From NCBI GenBank assembly GCA_035292585.1, contig DATDPU010000020.1:1-64000 (forward strand): a stretch of DNA of 64,000 nt, read 5' to 3'. The DNA is from DASSFZ01 sp035292585 (lineage in GTDB: Bacteria > Chloroflexota > Anaerolineae > Fen-1058). The notes under the pieces were generated by a model. It worked only from the letters and a program-made list of their open reading frames with translations, was not told the origin of the DNA and did not search any database. Positions 25,101-35,800 of the stretch are shown here, piece after piece (positions within the stretch are counted from its first letter, which is position 1; each line of letters opens with the position of its first letter). Made by a program: the position numbers and the translations under genes.

Positions 25101-28100
25101 CGCCTACATCGAGATGGTGCTGGCCGGCGCGGCGGAGGCCTTCGGCGGCGCGTATGCGATTGACGACCTGATGATTCACGAAGCGCTGATCTTGCCGGAA
25201 GACGGCGTGCGCACGGTGCAATTGATCCTGGATAAAGCCGACGCAGGATATTCCGAGTTCAAGGTCTATGGCCGCGACGACGAGGCCGGAACGTGGACGC
25301 TGCACGCAACCGGGAAGGCGCAACTCGAACCGGCGACGCCGCCGACCGATGCCGTGCTCGTGCTCGACGACGTGCGCAGCCGTTGCAGCGACGAGATCGA
25401 CGGCGAGGCGTATTACGAGCGCGTGCGCGGGCTGGGTCTGGAATTCGGGTCGGCCTTCCGGGGTCTGCGCCAGATCTGGCGGCGCGAAGGTGAAGCGCTC
25501 GGCCTCATTCAACTACCCGCCGAGCTCACAGCCGAGGCCGATAGCTATCGCTTCCATCCGGCTTTCCTCGATGCCTGCTTCCACTTGCTCGGCGCGCCGT
25601 TGCCCGATGAAGACGACCAGTCGGCCTACCTGCTCATCGGCCTGGATCGCTTTGTGTCGTACGCCCGGCCCGGCGAGCGCGTGTGGAACCATACCGTGAT
25701 GCACGGCATCGACAGCGGCAAAGAGACTTTCAGTTGCGATCTCCGCCTGTTTGGTGAGGACGGCGCGTTGATCGCCGAGGCGCAAGGGCTGCATCTTAAA
25801 CGCGCCACGCGCGGCGCATTGGAGCGCCTCACGCGCCGGCACTCACATCCCGACTGGTTCTACGAAGTGCAGTGGCAGGCGAGCCAAAGCCATCTCCCCA
25901 TGCTCCGCAGCGACCCGCAGCATATCGCCGCACAAACGCGCCAACGCTTCGATGTCGCCAGCGCGCAGCACGACTTGAGTGTGTATCAAGAGCTGCTGCC
26001 CGCGCTCGATGCGCTGACGGCCGCGTACGTGCGGCAAGCGCTGCGCCAGCTCGGCTGGTCGCCAGTCATCGGCGATCGCGTCTCGACCGAAGCGCTCGCC
26101 GTGCAACTGGGAATTGTGACTGGGCAGCGCCGCCTGTTCGCGCGGCTGCTCGGCATTCTCGCCGAAGATGGCGTCCTGAAATCCAACGCCGGCGAGTGGG
26201 AAGTTGTTGCGCCGCTCGCGGAAGACGATCCGCAGGCGCAGCACGCGGCGCTCGTCGAACGCTTCGGCAGCATCTGCGAAGCGGAAGTCACGCTGACCGG
26301 TCGCTGTGGCGCGGCGCTGGCTGAAGTGCTGAGTGGTCGGGCCGATCCGTTGCAGCTGCTGTTCCCCAACGGCTCACTCGCGCTGACCGAGAAGTTGTAT
26401 CAAGAGTCGCCATTCGCGCGCGTCTACAACGGCCTCGTGCGCGAAACCATCGCCGCCATCGCCGCCTGGCCGGAAGATCGGCCACTGCGCGTGTTGGAGA
26501 TCGGCGCGGGGACCGGCGCGACAACTTCTTTCCTGCTGCCGATCTTGCCGCCGGATCGAACCGAGTACGTCTTCACCGACGTCACGCCGATGTTCACCGC
26601 GCGCGCCGCCGAGAAGTTCCGCGCCTACAATTTCGTCCGCTATCAAGTGTTCGATGTCGAGCGCAGCCCGGCGGAGCAAGGTTTGAGCGCAGGACATTTC
26701 GACATCGTCGTCGCCGCAAATGTCCTGCATGCGACGGTCGATTTGCGCCAGTCGTTGGTACACGCGCGGCAACTACTCGCGCCGGACGGTCTGCTCATCC
26801 TGCTCGAAGGCGCCGAGCGCAGTCGCTGGGTGGACATCACCTTCGGGCTGACGGAAGGCTGGTGGCGCTTCGGCGACACCGACTTGCGACCCGATTATCC
26901 GCTGCTCACGTCCGAGCGTTGGCTGAATCTACTGCCCTCAGTCGGGTTGGTCGATCCCGTTGCGCTGCCCGGCGACGAGGCGAAGCTGCCCGCCTATCAA
27001 ACGCTCCTGCTCGCTCGCGCGGCGGCGGAGAAGCATGACTGGTTGATCCTGGCCGACAGGGGCGGCGTCGCCGCGCAGCTGGCCGAGTCGATCGCGGAAC
27101 GCGGCGAAGGCTGCCGCGTGATTGCGCCGGGCGCGGCCTACGATGAGGCGCTCGCCGCTGCGAGCCAGGTGATCGACCTGCGCGCGCTCGATGTTCCAGC
27201 CGAGTCCGATCCAGCTGCGCTATGCGCCGACGCCCTGCAACTCGCCCAGGCGATCATCGAGCGCGGCGCGACGCACACACAACTGTGGCTCGTCACGCGC
27301 CACGCTCAACCAACTAACCATCCAACTATCCAACCATCCAACCCAGCGGCGCTCCAACTCTCCGCTTCCCCGTTGTGGGGTCTGGGCCGCGTCATTGCGC
27401 TCGAACAGCCCGAAATGTGGGGCGGGCTGATCGATCTCGACATCGATAGCACGCCTGATCGCGACGCGGCCACATTGATCGCGGAAGTGACGCAGCCAGA
27501 CGGCGAAGACCAGATCGCCTGGCGCGGCTCACAGCGCTACGTCGCGCGGCTGGCGCGCAGCCGAGCCGCGACACTCAAACCGGCGATTATCCGCTCGGAC
27601 GCAGCTTATCTCATCACCGGCGGGTTGGGCGGGCTGGGCCTGAAGATCGCACATCGGTTGGCCGAACGCGGCGTGGGTCACATCGTTCTGATCGGACGCA
27701 GCGGCTTGCCCGGCGACAGTGATCCCAGGCTGGCGACCATCCAGTCGATCGAAGCGGCGGGCGCACACGTGACGGTCGTCGCCGTCGACGTGACCGATCG
27801 CGCAGCGATGGCAACCTTGATCGCACGCTTCGGGCGCGACCTGCCGCCGCTGCGCGGCATCGTGCACGCGGCGGTGGCGATGACGGGCTGGCCCATCCGC
27901 TCGATGCCGCTCGACGGCCTGCGCGCGATGCTTGGGCCGAAGGTCGTCGGCACGCGCTGGCTCGATGAGCTTACGCGCGATGTGCCGCTCGATTTCTTCG
28001 TCCTGTTTTCGTCGACCACGGCGCTGTGGGGGTCTCGCAACCTGGGGCACTACGCGGCGGCGAACACTTTCCTTGACGCCTTCGCGCACGTTCAACGCGC

Positions 28101-28824
28101 GAGCGGCCGGCGCACGCTGGCGATCAACTGGGGCATCTGGGATGAAATGCGCGTCGCCTCCGAGGCCGATCAGCAATCGTTCAAGCAGTTCGGTCTGAAC
28201 CCGATGCCCTCCGACGAGGCGCTTGAGATCATGGACAACTTGCTCGGCAGCGATCTGGCGCAAATCGCGGTCGCAGCCGTCGATTGGGGTATACTCAAGC
28301 CCGCCTACGAAGCCAGGCGCGCGCGGCCTTTCCTGGCGCTGATCGATGCGCCACAGCGTGCGGCAGAGTCGAAGTCAGCAAAGACAGCAGACGCCAAGCC
28401 GACTCGCCCCGAGTTGCTGCGACAGATCGAGTCAGCGCGGGCCGCTGATCGACGCGCCGTCGTCGTCGCGCACGTCCGCGCGCAGGTGGCGAAAGTGCTC
28501 GGCCTGGATGCCGCGCGCATCGACGATCAACAAGGGTTGTTCGAGATGGGCATGGATTCGCTGATGTCGGTCGAGCTGAAGAGCCGACTGGAAGCGGGCG
28601 TGGGCCAGTCGCTGCCTTCGACGCTCACGTTCAACTATGCGAGCGTCGGCGCGTTGACCGACTACCTGCTGTCGCGGTTCGCGCCGCAAGCCACCGCGCC
28701 GGCTGCCGAACCGGTCGCGTCGATGGCTGCGCCGGGCAACGGGGCTGCCGTCGCCGAGCATGACGATCTGTCTGAAGACGAGCTGGCCGAGCAATTGATG
28801 AAGCGCCTGGGCCAGTTGAATTGA
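22114..28824 (+). CDS. Type I PKS, KS-AT-DH-cMT-KR-ACP
   Basis: A 2236-aa module. The KS has Cys211 (DTACSSS). The AT has Ser673 (GHSAGEY), a GHGAQ variant of the opening motif, and a specificity loop TASH at 773-776 instead of HAFH, so its extender is uncertain. The DH is the most canonical here: His985 in HRIFGTVILP and Asp1153 in FLDACFH. The cMT has VLEIGAGTGA near 1460. No ER is present. The KR (from about 1830) has a full Ser/Tyr pair (Tyr1980, GHYAAAN), but the region usually holding LDD reads HAAVAMTGW. The ACP serine is Ser2149. The likely product is an alpha-methyl-alpha,beta-unsaturated unit. Start: ATG 22114 was chosen; a GTG at 22102 with GAGGGAG 11 nt upstream is a real alternative adding four residues. 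Confidence 0.92.
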   Translation: MSEFLDRISGMSPKRLALLAMELQEKVEALEAAAQPITAPIAVIGIGCRMPGGADSPEAFWQLLRNGVDAVTEVDNTRWDVDAYFDPDPNRPGKIASRWGGFLRDVDQFDPQFFGIAPREAMSMDPQQRLALEVCWEALEHAGYAPDRLSGSATGVFMGICNGDYYQMQVASNRDGVNMYTATGSAHSVVSGRIAYVIGLRGPAVSVDTACSSSAVAIHLAVQSLRNGECRMALAGGVNLILSPDTTIALSRAGMMAPDGRCKAFDSAADGFVRSEGCSIVVLKRLPDALADGDHVLAVIRGSALNQDGRSNGLTAPNGPSQVAVIRSALANAGVQPEDVSYVETHGTGTSLGDPIEAQALGAALGKNRSAPLMIGSVKTNVGHTESTAGVAGVIKTVLALYHKEIPPHLHLKHLSEHIPWDELPITIPTALTPWEPTNGKRIAGASSFGFSGTNAHFIIEEAPAQSPVTNPSERPLHLLTLSARDESALRKLAHRYASRLANHPTIQLPNVCFTTNAGRSHFNQRLALVVKDAAAAQAGLAEIAAGQTPESALLGQAPTNRRPEVVFMFTGHGAQYLDMGRRLYETQPTFRAAIDRCDALLRPHLSQSLTSILYPEQSAISNPTPLRSGDYSQQSAIDDMALAQPALFAIEYALAELWQAWGVRPSAVMGHSAGEYVAACVAGIFSLEDGLKLIAERARLMASLPPTGEMAAVFASEARVAEALAPFAERVSIAAVNWPESVTISGEKVAVQSVLDALRQDGIRSRRLAIPTASHSPLMEPILDAFEQTAATVSYAPPQIDFVSGMSGQLVGASEATNTGYWRRHLRQAVRFADSIETLHQKGYELFVEIGPTPTLIGMAQRCVSGGVWVPSLRSGHDDWQTILTSLGTLYTHGVDIDWAGFDRDYARRRVPLPTYPFQRQRYWFETGSDTPAATQKPMSRVRDSSAAHQAVHGQRLHSPLLPPDAVVFETQFGATWPPFLDHHRIFGTVILPSPAYIEMVLAGAAEAFGGAYAIDDLMIHEALILPEDGVRTVQLILDKADAGYSEFKVYGRDDEAGTWTLHATGKAQLEPATPPTDAVLVLDDVRSRCSDEIDGEAYYERVRGLGLEFGSAFRGLRQIWRREGEALGLIQLPAELTAEADSYRFHPAFLDACFHLLGAPLPDEDDQSAYLLIGLDRFVSYARPGERVWNHTVMHGIDSGKETFSCDLRLFGEDGALIAEAQGLHLKRATRGALERLTRRHSHPDWFYEVQWQASQSHLPMLRSDPQHIAAQTRQRFDVASAQHDLSVYQELLPALDALTAAYVRQALRQLGWSPVIGDRVSTEALAVQLGIVTGQRRLFARLLGILAEDGVLKSNAGEWEVVAPLAEDDPQAQHAALVERFGSICEAEVTLTGRCGAALAEVLSGRADPLQLLFPNGSLALTEKLYQESPFARVYNGLVRETIAAIAAWPEDRPLRVLEIGAGTGATTSFLLPILPPDRTEYVFTDVTPMFTARAAEKFRAYNFVRYQVFDVERSPAEQGLSAGHFDIVVAANVLHATVDLRQSLVHARQLLAPDGLLILLEGAERSRWVDITFGLTEGWWRFGDTDLRPDYPLLTSERWLNLLPSVGLVDPVALPGDEAKLPAYQTLLLARAAAEKHDWLILADRGGVAAQLAESIAERGEGCRVIAPGAAYDEALAAASQVIDLRALDVPAESDPAALCADALQLAQAIIERGATHTQLWLVTRHAQPTNHPTIQPSNPAALQLSASPLWGLGRVIALEQPEMWGGLIDLDIDSTPDRDAATLIAEVTQPDGEDQIAWRGSQRYVARLARSRAATLKPAIIRSDAAYLITGGLGGLGLKIAHRLAERGVGHIVLIGRSGLPGDSDPRLATIQSIEAAGAHVTVVAVDVTDRAAMATLIARFGRDLPPLRGIVHAAVAMTGWPIRSMPLDGLRAMLGPKVVGTRWLDELTRDVPLDFFVLFSSTTALWGSRNLGHYAAANTFLDAFAHVQRASGRRTLAINWGIWDEMRVASEADQQSFKQFGLNPMPSDEALEIMDNLLGSDLAQIAVAAVDWGILKPAYEARRARPFLALIDAPQRAAESKSAKTADAKPTRPELLRQIESARAADRRAVVVAHVRAQVAKVLGLDAARIDDQQGLFEMGMDSLMSVELKSRLEAGVGQSLPSTLTFNYASVGALTDYLLSRFAPQATAPAAEPVASMAAPGNGAAVAEHDDLSEDELAEQLMKRLGQLN
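23616..23646. repeat. CCAA/CCAT tract, KS-AT linker
   Basis: A short tract encodes LANHPTIQLPN in the 22114 gene, at the linker position used in the other modules. Confidence 0.7.
23963..24027. repeat. CAATCAG heptads with deleted hairpin element in AT loop
   Basis: AGCAATC heptads at 23963-23983 and 24013-24027 flank only the left part of the hairpin element (23984-24012), which lacks the CCTGGC arms. Confidence 0.8.
27307..27353. repeat. CCAA/CCAT tract, structural KR half
   Basis: About ten units encode QPTNHPTIQPSNPA in the 22114 gene, within a loop of the non-catalytic KR subdomain. Confidence 0.78.
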
Positions 28825-28847
28825 GAGCTTGTCTGAAATGAGGTTTC

Positions 28848-28885
28848 GCCGCAGTTGTACTGCGGCGCGGCAGTGCAACTGCCGC
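28848..28885. repeat. Double-hairpin element, copy 1
   Basis: Two adjacent hairpins, GCCGCAGTT-GT-ACTGCGGC (one unpaired base) and GCGGCAGT-GCA-ACTGCCGC, lie between the PKS stop at 28824 and the transporter start at 28931. The same pair recurs at 40984-41027. Confidence 0.85.
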
Positions 28886-28930
28886 TTAAACCTGAGTCGG
28901 CGATCCGAGATTTCAGATGTGGAGAGGAAA

Positions 28931-29842
28931 GTGATCTCAAGTTCTGCGATCAACCCGGCGAACCTGCGGCGCGGCATCCTGCTGTGGTGCGCGTCGGTTC
29001 TGCTCTGGGCCGCCATCGAGGTGCTCGGCGGCCTGGCGCCGATCGATTACTCGGCCTATCAGATCGTGTGGATGCGCTACGCCACGCACTTGCTGTTCAT
29101 GCTGCTGATACTGGGGCCGCGACGCCGAACCCGTCTCGTCCGCACCCACCACCTGAAGCTCCAGGTCGCGCGCGGGCTGTTGATGCTCGGCATGCCGGTG
29201 GCGTTCATCGTCGCGGCGGGTCTCATGCCGGTGAACGACGCGTGGGCAGTGTTCTGGATCACGCCGTTGTTGACGATGCTGCTCGCCGCGCTCGTGCTGC
29301 GCGAGCGCATTCATCCTGCCTTGTGGATCGCCGCGCTCGCCGGCTTCGCCGGGACGCTCATCGTCGAGTATCCCGATCGAGCCCTGCTCACTCCGGCCTT
29401 GCTGTTGCCGCTGGTCATGGCATTGTGCTTCAGCCTGTACCTGGTGATGACGCGCCTGCTCCGCGACGACGGCACGCTCACGAACCTGTTTTACACGGCG
29501 GCGTGCGTGCTCATCCCGTTGAGCGCGGGCCTGCCGTTGTTCTGGCGCGCGCTCACGCTGCCCGGCCTCGCGATCATGGCTGCGATTGGCTTGCTGGGCT
29601 ACGTCGTCCTGTATCTGCTCGACAAAGCGATTGAGGCTGCGCCTGTATCGGTTATCGCGCCGTTCACCTACATTCAGCCCATCGGCGTGCTGGTCTTAAT
29701 CGATCTGATCACGCACAGCGCGCCGGCTCCACTGAAGATTCTCGGCGTGTTGATCATCGCCGGTGGGATCGCATGCGCGATCATTTGGGTAGTGCGGCCT
29801 CATGCGCATTCTCGCACGATTGCAACGCCCACGAGGGGCTAG
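28931..29842 (+). CDS. EamA/DMT-family membrane transporter
   Basis: A 303-aa integral membrane protein with about ten hydrophobic helices in two similar halves, the pattern of the drug/metabolite transporter superfamily (EamA family). Helix ends such as IDYSAYQIVWMRY and IAPFTYIQPIGV fit family members. It lies between two PKS genes of the same strand, so an export or efflux role for the polyketide is a reasonable inference, but these proteins transport many metabolites. Start: the frame opens at TTG 28829, but that start would translate the hairpin element at 28848-28885. GTG 28931 has GGAGAGGA 3-10 nt upstream and gives a normal first helix, so I chose it. Confidence 0.85.
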   Translation: MISSSAINPANLRRGILLWCASVLLWAAIEVLGGLAPIDYSAYQIVWMRYATHLLFMLLILGPRRRTRLVRTHHLKLQVARGLLMLGMPVAFIVAAGLMPVNDAWAVFWITPLLTMLLAALVLRERIHPALWIAALAGFAGTLIVEYPDRALLTPALLLPLVMALCFSLYLVMTRLLRDDGTLTNLFYTAACVLIPLSAGLPLFWRALTLPGLAIMAAIGLLGYVVLYLLDKAIEAAPVSVIAPFTYIQPIGVLVLIDLITHSAPAPLKILGVLIIAGGIACAIIWVVRPHAHSRTIATPTRG

Positions 29843-29883
29843 GCTACCATTTCCGATAAGCCTATTGAATTGAGGAACCTGTC

Positions 29884-32800
29884 ATGAGTGTATCTTCGGA
29901 ATCTAGCGATCGTAAGGCGCTGTTGAAGAACGCGATGGCTGCCATCGACGATCTTCAGGCCAAGCTCGACGCCGCCAATCGGGCGCGCACCGAGCCGATT
30001 GCCATCGTCGGCCTGGCCTGTCGCTTCCCCGGCGGCGCGCACGATCCGGCTGCTTATTGGCAACTGCTGCACGAGGGCCGCGATGCTGTGCGCGAATATC
30101 CGGCGGAGCGCCGGCAATTGATCGGCGTGGATGCCGAAACGATGGAGACCGACGCCGCGTGGTACGGCGGCTTTCTCGACGACATCGAGCAATTCGATCC
30201 CAAGTTCTTCGGCATCGCGCCGCGCGAGGCCGCCACGATGGACCCGCAGCAGCGACTGGCGCTGGAAGTATCGTGGGAAGCGCTGGAGAGCGCGGGCATT
30301 GCGCCCGACTCATTGGGTGGTAGTCCCACCGGCGTCTTTCTCGGCATCACGACCAACGATTACTCGCAACTGGCGAAAGCCGGCGGGCCGGATCAACTCG
30401 ACGTGTACGTGGCGACGGGCAGCGCGCTCAACGCAGCGCCGGGACGGGTGGCTTACACGCTCGGCTTGCAAGGGCCGTGCATGGCCATCGATACGGCGTG
30501 TTCGTCGTCGCTGGTGGCGCTGCATCAGGCCTGCCAGAGCCTGCGCAATCGCGAAAGCGATCTGGCGCTGGCGGGCGGCGTCAATACTATCCTGATGCCG
30601 GAAGCTTTCATCTGCTTCAACAAGTGGGGCATGATGGCGCCCGACGGCCGCTGCAAAACCTTCGACGCGCGCGCCGATGGTTTCGTGCGCGGCGAGGGCT
30701 GCGGCGTGATCGTGCTCAAGCGGCTGTCCGACGCGCAGGCCGCGCACGATAATATCCTGGCGGTGATTCGCGGCTCGGCGGTCAACCAGGATGGGCACAG
30801 CAGCGGCTTGACCGTGCCGAACGGCCCGGCGCAGGAAGCCGTCATTCGCAAGGCGCTGGCCTTCGCCGGGATCGAGCCGGGCGCGGTGGACTATGTCGAA
30901 GCGCACGGCACAGGCACTTCGCTGGGCGATCCGATTGAAGTCGAGGCGATTGGCGCGGCATTAGGTACAGGCCGCACTCGACCACTTATGCTCGGCTCAG
31001 TGAAGACCAACATCGGCCATCTCGAATCGGCATCCGGCATCGCCGGCCTGATCAAAGTCGTGCTCGCGATGCAGCACGAGGAGCTCCCGCCGCATCTGCA
31101 CTTGCGCGAGCGCAGCCCGCGCATCCCCTGGCCCGATTTTCCAATCGTCATCCCGACTGAGCCTGTGGCCTGGACGCGCGGCGAGCGTGCCCGCATCGCG
31201 GGCGTGAGCGCGTTCGGATTCAGCGGCACGAACGCGCACGTGGTGCTGGAGGAAGCGCCGGAGACCAACCCTCACCCCCAACCCCTCTCCCTCACAGGGA
31301 GAGGGGCCGGGATGAGGGTCAGTGAACGCCCGCTGCACATCTTGTCCCTCTCGGCCAAGAGCGAGCAGGCGCTGAAGGAACTGGCTGCGCGCCACGCCAG
31401 CCAACTATCCAACACACCAACTCACACACTAGCCAGCTATTGCTTCACCGCCAACACCGGGCGGGCGCACTTCGCGCAGCGCGCGGCGCTGGTCGCCGCA
31501 TCGCCGGAGGAACTGCGCGAGCGGCTGGCCAACCTGACGGCGGGTGAAGCATCCAAGAAACGACCCAAGATCGCATTCTTGTTCACAGGCCAGGGCGCGC
31601 AGTACGTGGGCATGGGCCGGCAGCTATACGAAGCCGAGCCGACGTTCCGCGCCACGCTCGATAAATGCGATGCGCTGCTGCGCCCTTACCTTAATCAATC
31701 GCTCATTGCCATTCTCTACCCTGAGCAATCAACAATCAATAGTCATCAATCATCAATCGATGAGACTGCTTTCACGCAACCGGCGCTCTTCGCGCTCGAA
31801 TACGCGCTGGCCGAACTGTGGCAGTCGTGGGGGATTGCGCCCAGCGCCGTGATGGGCCACAGCGTCGGCGAGTACGTCGCGGCGTGCGTGGCCGGCGTGT
31901 TCAGTCTCGAAGATGGGTTGAAGTTGATCGTGGAGCGGGCGCGGCTGATGCAGGCGCTGCCGCGCGATGGCGAAATGGCGGCCGTATTCGCCGACGAAGC
32001 GACCGTCGCGCAAGCAATCGCGCCCTACACACAAGACGTCGCGATCGCTGCTATCAACGGGCCAGAGGCTGTCGTCATCTCCGGCAGATGCGAGAGCGTG
32101 CGCCTGGCGCTCCAGACGCTGGAAGCGCAGGGATTCCGATCGCGCGCGCTCAACGTGTCGCATGCGTTCCACTCGCCGTTGATGGAACCGATGCTTGATG
32201 CGTTCGAGCAGACGGCGGCGAGTGTCGCGTACTCTGCCCCGCGCAGCGACTTGATTTCCAACGTGACTGGCCGGCTGGCTAGCGACGGCGAGGCCACCAG
32301 CGCCGCCTATTGGCGGCGACACATTCGCCAGGCGGTGCGCTTCGCGGATTCGATCCAGGCGTTGCACGAGCTGGGCTACGATACGTTCGTCGAGATCGGC
32401 CCCAGCCCGACGCTGTTGTCGATGGCGCAACGCTGCTCGCCCGACGCAACGGCCGCGTGGCTGCCTTCATTGCGCAAAGGCCAAGACGATTGGCGGATCA
32501 TGCTCGACAGTCTTGGCGCATTATACGTGCGCGGCGCGGACGTGAACTGGGCCGGGCTCGACCGGGACTATCGGCGGCAGAAAGTTGTGCTGCCAACGTA
32601 TCCCTTCCAGCGCCAGCGTTACTGGCTGGAGAGCGGGCGAAAACCACTAGACAGCCGGCGCAGCCAAGTGGAAAATCGACCTGGCGGCCATCCGCTGCTC
32701 GGCCAACGGTTACGCTCACCTCGCCTGAAAGATATTGTGTTCGAATCGAATTTGGGAATAGACTGGCCCACCTTCTTGAACGATCATCGCGTATACGGCG

Positions 32801-35800
32801 TGCCGCTGTTTCCAGCGACCGGCTACCTGGAGTTGGGCATGGCGGCCGCGCAGCAGGTTCTGGGGCACGGCTCGCACGTATTAGAGGAAGTCGAGATTCA
32901 AGAAGCATTGGTTCTGCCGGCGGACGGCGCGCGTGTCGTGCAGGTGACGATATCGCCTGTCGAGAATGGCATTGCGGTATTTCAAGTGTTCAGTCTTGAA
33001 GACGAACCAGAGCCTGTGTGGAGGCTGCACACCACTGGAAAGATCCACGCCAATTCCGGCGCTGATACATCGGCTTCCGTGTCACTGGCAGATATTCGTG
33101 AGCGCTGCGCACAGGCAATCCTGGCAGACGACTACTATCGCCGATTGGCCGACGCAGGACTCGACTACGGTGCGAGCTTTAGGAACATTCGCCAGCTGTG
33201 GCGAGGCGAGGGCGCGGCGGTGGGGCAGATCGCTTTATCCGCAACACTCGCTCCCGAAGCGAGTCTCTATCAGATTCATCCGGCCTTGCTCGATGCGTGC
33301 TTCCAGCTATTGGGCGCAGCACTCCCCGATACTTACGCAACGGATACCACGGTCTACGTGCCGGTGGGCCTGGAGGAATTTCGCGTGTACCGCCCCGGTC
33401 AGGCTCAGGTGTGGGGACAGGCGCGTGTAGACGCCGATGTGGAGGGAGCCGAGGTGCTCACTGGAGAGGTGCGCCTGTTTGACGAAACAGGGTTAGTCGT
33501 CGCAGAGATTAGCGGCCTGCGTCTCAAGCGGGCTAGCCGCGGGGCGATCCGGCAAGCTGCGCACGCGCGCGTTGACGACTGGATATACGCGATCGAATGG
33601 CGGCCACAGATGCTGCCCTCAGAGAGTGCCGCACGCGCGCCGGGCAATTGGCTGATCCTGGCCGATCAAGGCGGGATAGGCGATGGGTTAGCCGCACAAC
33701 TGCGTGCGCAAGGCGAGACGTGCATTCTGGTGCGGCCCGGCGATCAATACCGGGTGCTCGAAGCGGACTGCTGGCAGATCGATCCGGCACGCCCGGCAGA
33801 TTTCACACAACTCCTAGCGGATACAATCGAGCACAGCGAACGCCCGTATCGCGGCGCGATCCATCTTTGGGGCCTAGATGCCCCAAGGGAGATAACCGCC
33901 GACGCATTGGCAGCTATCAAAGTGTCACTTTATGGCGGCACGCTATACCTGACGCAGGCCCTGGCCCGCTACGCTGAGGCAAACCCTGCGCTTCTGAATG
34001 GCGCGCGACTGTGGGTGACGACACGCGGCGCGCAGTCGGTTGAATCTGATGCCGCGCCAGTGTCAGTAGCGCAAGCTCCGCTGTGGGGTCTCGGCCGAAC
34101 AATCGCGTTGGAGCATCCTGAACTGCGCTGCACGTGCGTCGATCTGGATCCATCCGGCGACGCAACACAAGCAGTATTGGCGGAGTTGTCAGGAACAGAT
34201 AAAGAGAATCAGGTCGCATTCCGCGATGGGAAGCGCTACGTCGCGCGACTGGCGCGCATGCCCAAGTGGAGTCACAATTCGGCCCAGTCCGGGCAACAGG
34301 CATTTGAACTCAAAGCGCCTGCCGATGGCATCTTGGACAATCTCAGCCGTGAACCCGCCACACGCCAACGACCCGGCCCACATGACATCGAAGTTCGGGT
34401 GCGGGCATCGGGTCTGAACTTCAGGGACGTGCTCAATGCATTGGGACTCTATCCGGGGCCGGCTATCGCGCTGGGCAACGAATGCGCGGGCGTCGTCGAA
34501 ACCATCGGCGAGGGCGCGACCGGTTTCAAAGCAGGTGACGAAGTCATTGCGCTCGCGCCTGGCACGTTCAAGACGTTCGCGATCGCTGCAAGCAACCTGG
34601 TGTTCGCCAAGCCGGCAAACTTGAGCTTTGAGGAAGCGGTCACAATTCCAACGACGTTCTTGACTGCATACTACGGCCTGCATCATCTGGCGGATATCAA
34701 AGCGGGCGACCGAGTGTTGATTCACGCTGCTGCGGGAGGTGTCGGCCTGGCAGCAGTGCAACTGGCTCTAAGAGCCGGCGCCGAGGTCTTCGGCACAGCG
34801 GGCAGCCCGGAGAAGCGCGCCTACCTCGAATCCATCGGCGTGCCGCACGTGCTGAATTCGCGCACGCTGGATTTCGCTAATGAGATCAAAGCATTGACTA
34901 ATGGCGCTGGCGTTCACATCGTGTTGAATTCCCTGGCCGACGACTTCATTCCCAAGAGCCTGTCGGTACTGGCGGATGGCGGCTGCTTCTTAGAGATCGG
35001 GAAGCGCGGCATCTGGACAACGCAGCAAGTGGCAGAGTTCAACTCGACGCTGACGTATCACGCCTACGATCTGGCCGAAGTATCGCAACGCCAGCCGGAG
35101 CTGATTCAATCGATGTTAAGCCAACTGTTGGCGGACTTCGCATCCGGCGCGCTCAAGCCGCTGCCGTTGCGGGCTTTCTCGATCGAGCACGCTCGCGACG
35201 CTTTTCGGTTCATGGCGCAGGCGAAACAGATCGGCAAGATCGTCATTACGCAACCAACGAACCAACTCAGCATTCGTCCCGCTGCTACCTATCTCATCAC
35301 TGGCGGGCTGGGTGGTCTGGGCCTGACAGTTGCGCGCTGGTTGGTCGAGCGCGGCGCGCGGAATCTGGTATTGATGGGACGCACGCGTCCGTCCGATGCC
35401 GCTCAAAAAACACTGGACGAACTCGAACGGCTGGGCGCAAAAGTCAGCATGGTGCTCGGCGATGTCGCCAACAGGGACGACGTCGCTCGCGCTGTGTCCG
35501 GGTTGGCGGCCCCATTGCGCGGTATCATTCATGCCGCGGGAACGCTTGACGACGGGCCGATGTCGCAGATGACATGGCCGCGTTTTCAGGCGGTTCTGGC
35601 TCCCAAGGTCGATGGCGCATGGCATTTACACACCCTGACACAAGTCATTCCGCTCGACTTCTTCGTTATGTTTTCGGCGGGAGCGGCCTTGCTCGGCTCA
35701 CCCGGTCAAAGCAATTACGCCGCCGCTAACGCTTTCCTGGATGGGCTGGCGCACTATCGGCACGCGCTGGGGCTGCCGGCGTTGAGCATCAACTGGGGCG

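Noticed and set aside
28829..28930. Longer N-terminus of the EamA transporter starting at TTG 28829
   Set aside because: It would translate the twin-hairpin repeat into a Cys/Arg-rich leader; GTG 28931 has a strong ribosome-binding site and gives a normal first membrane helix.
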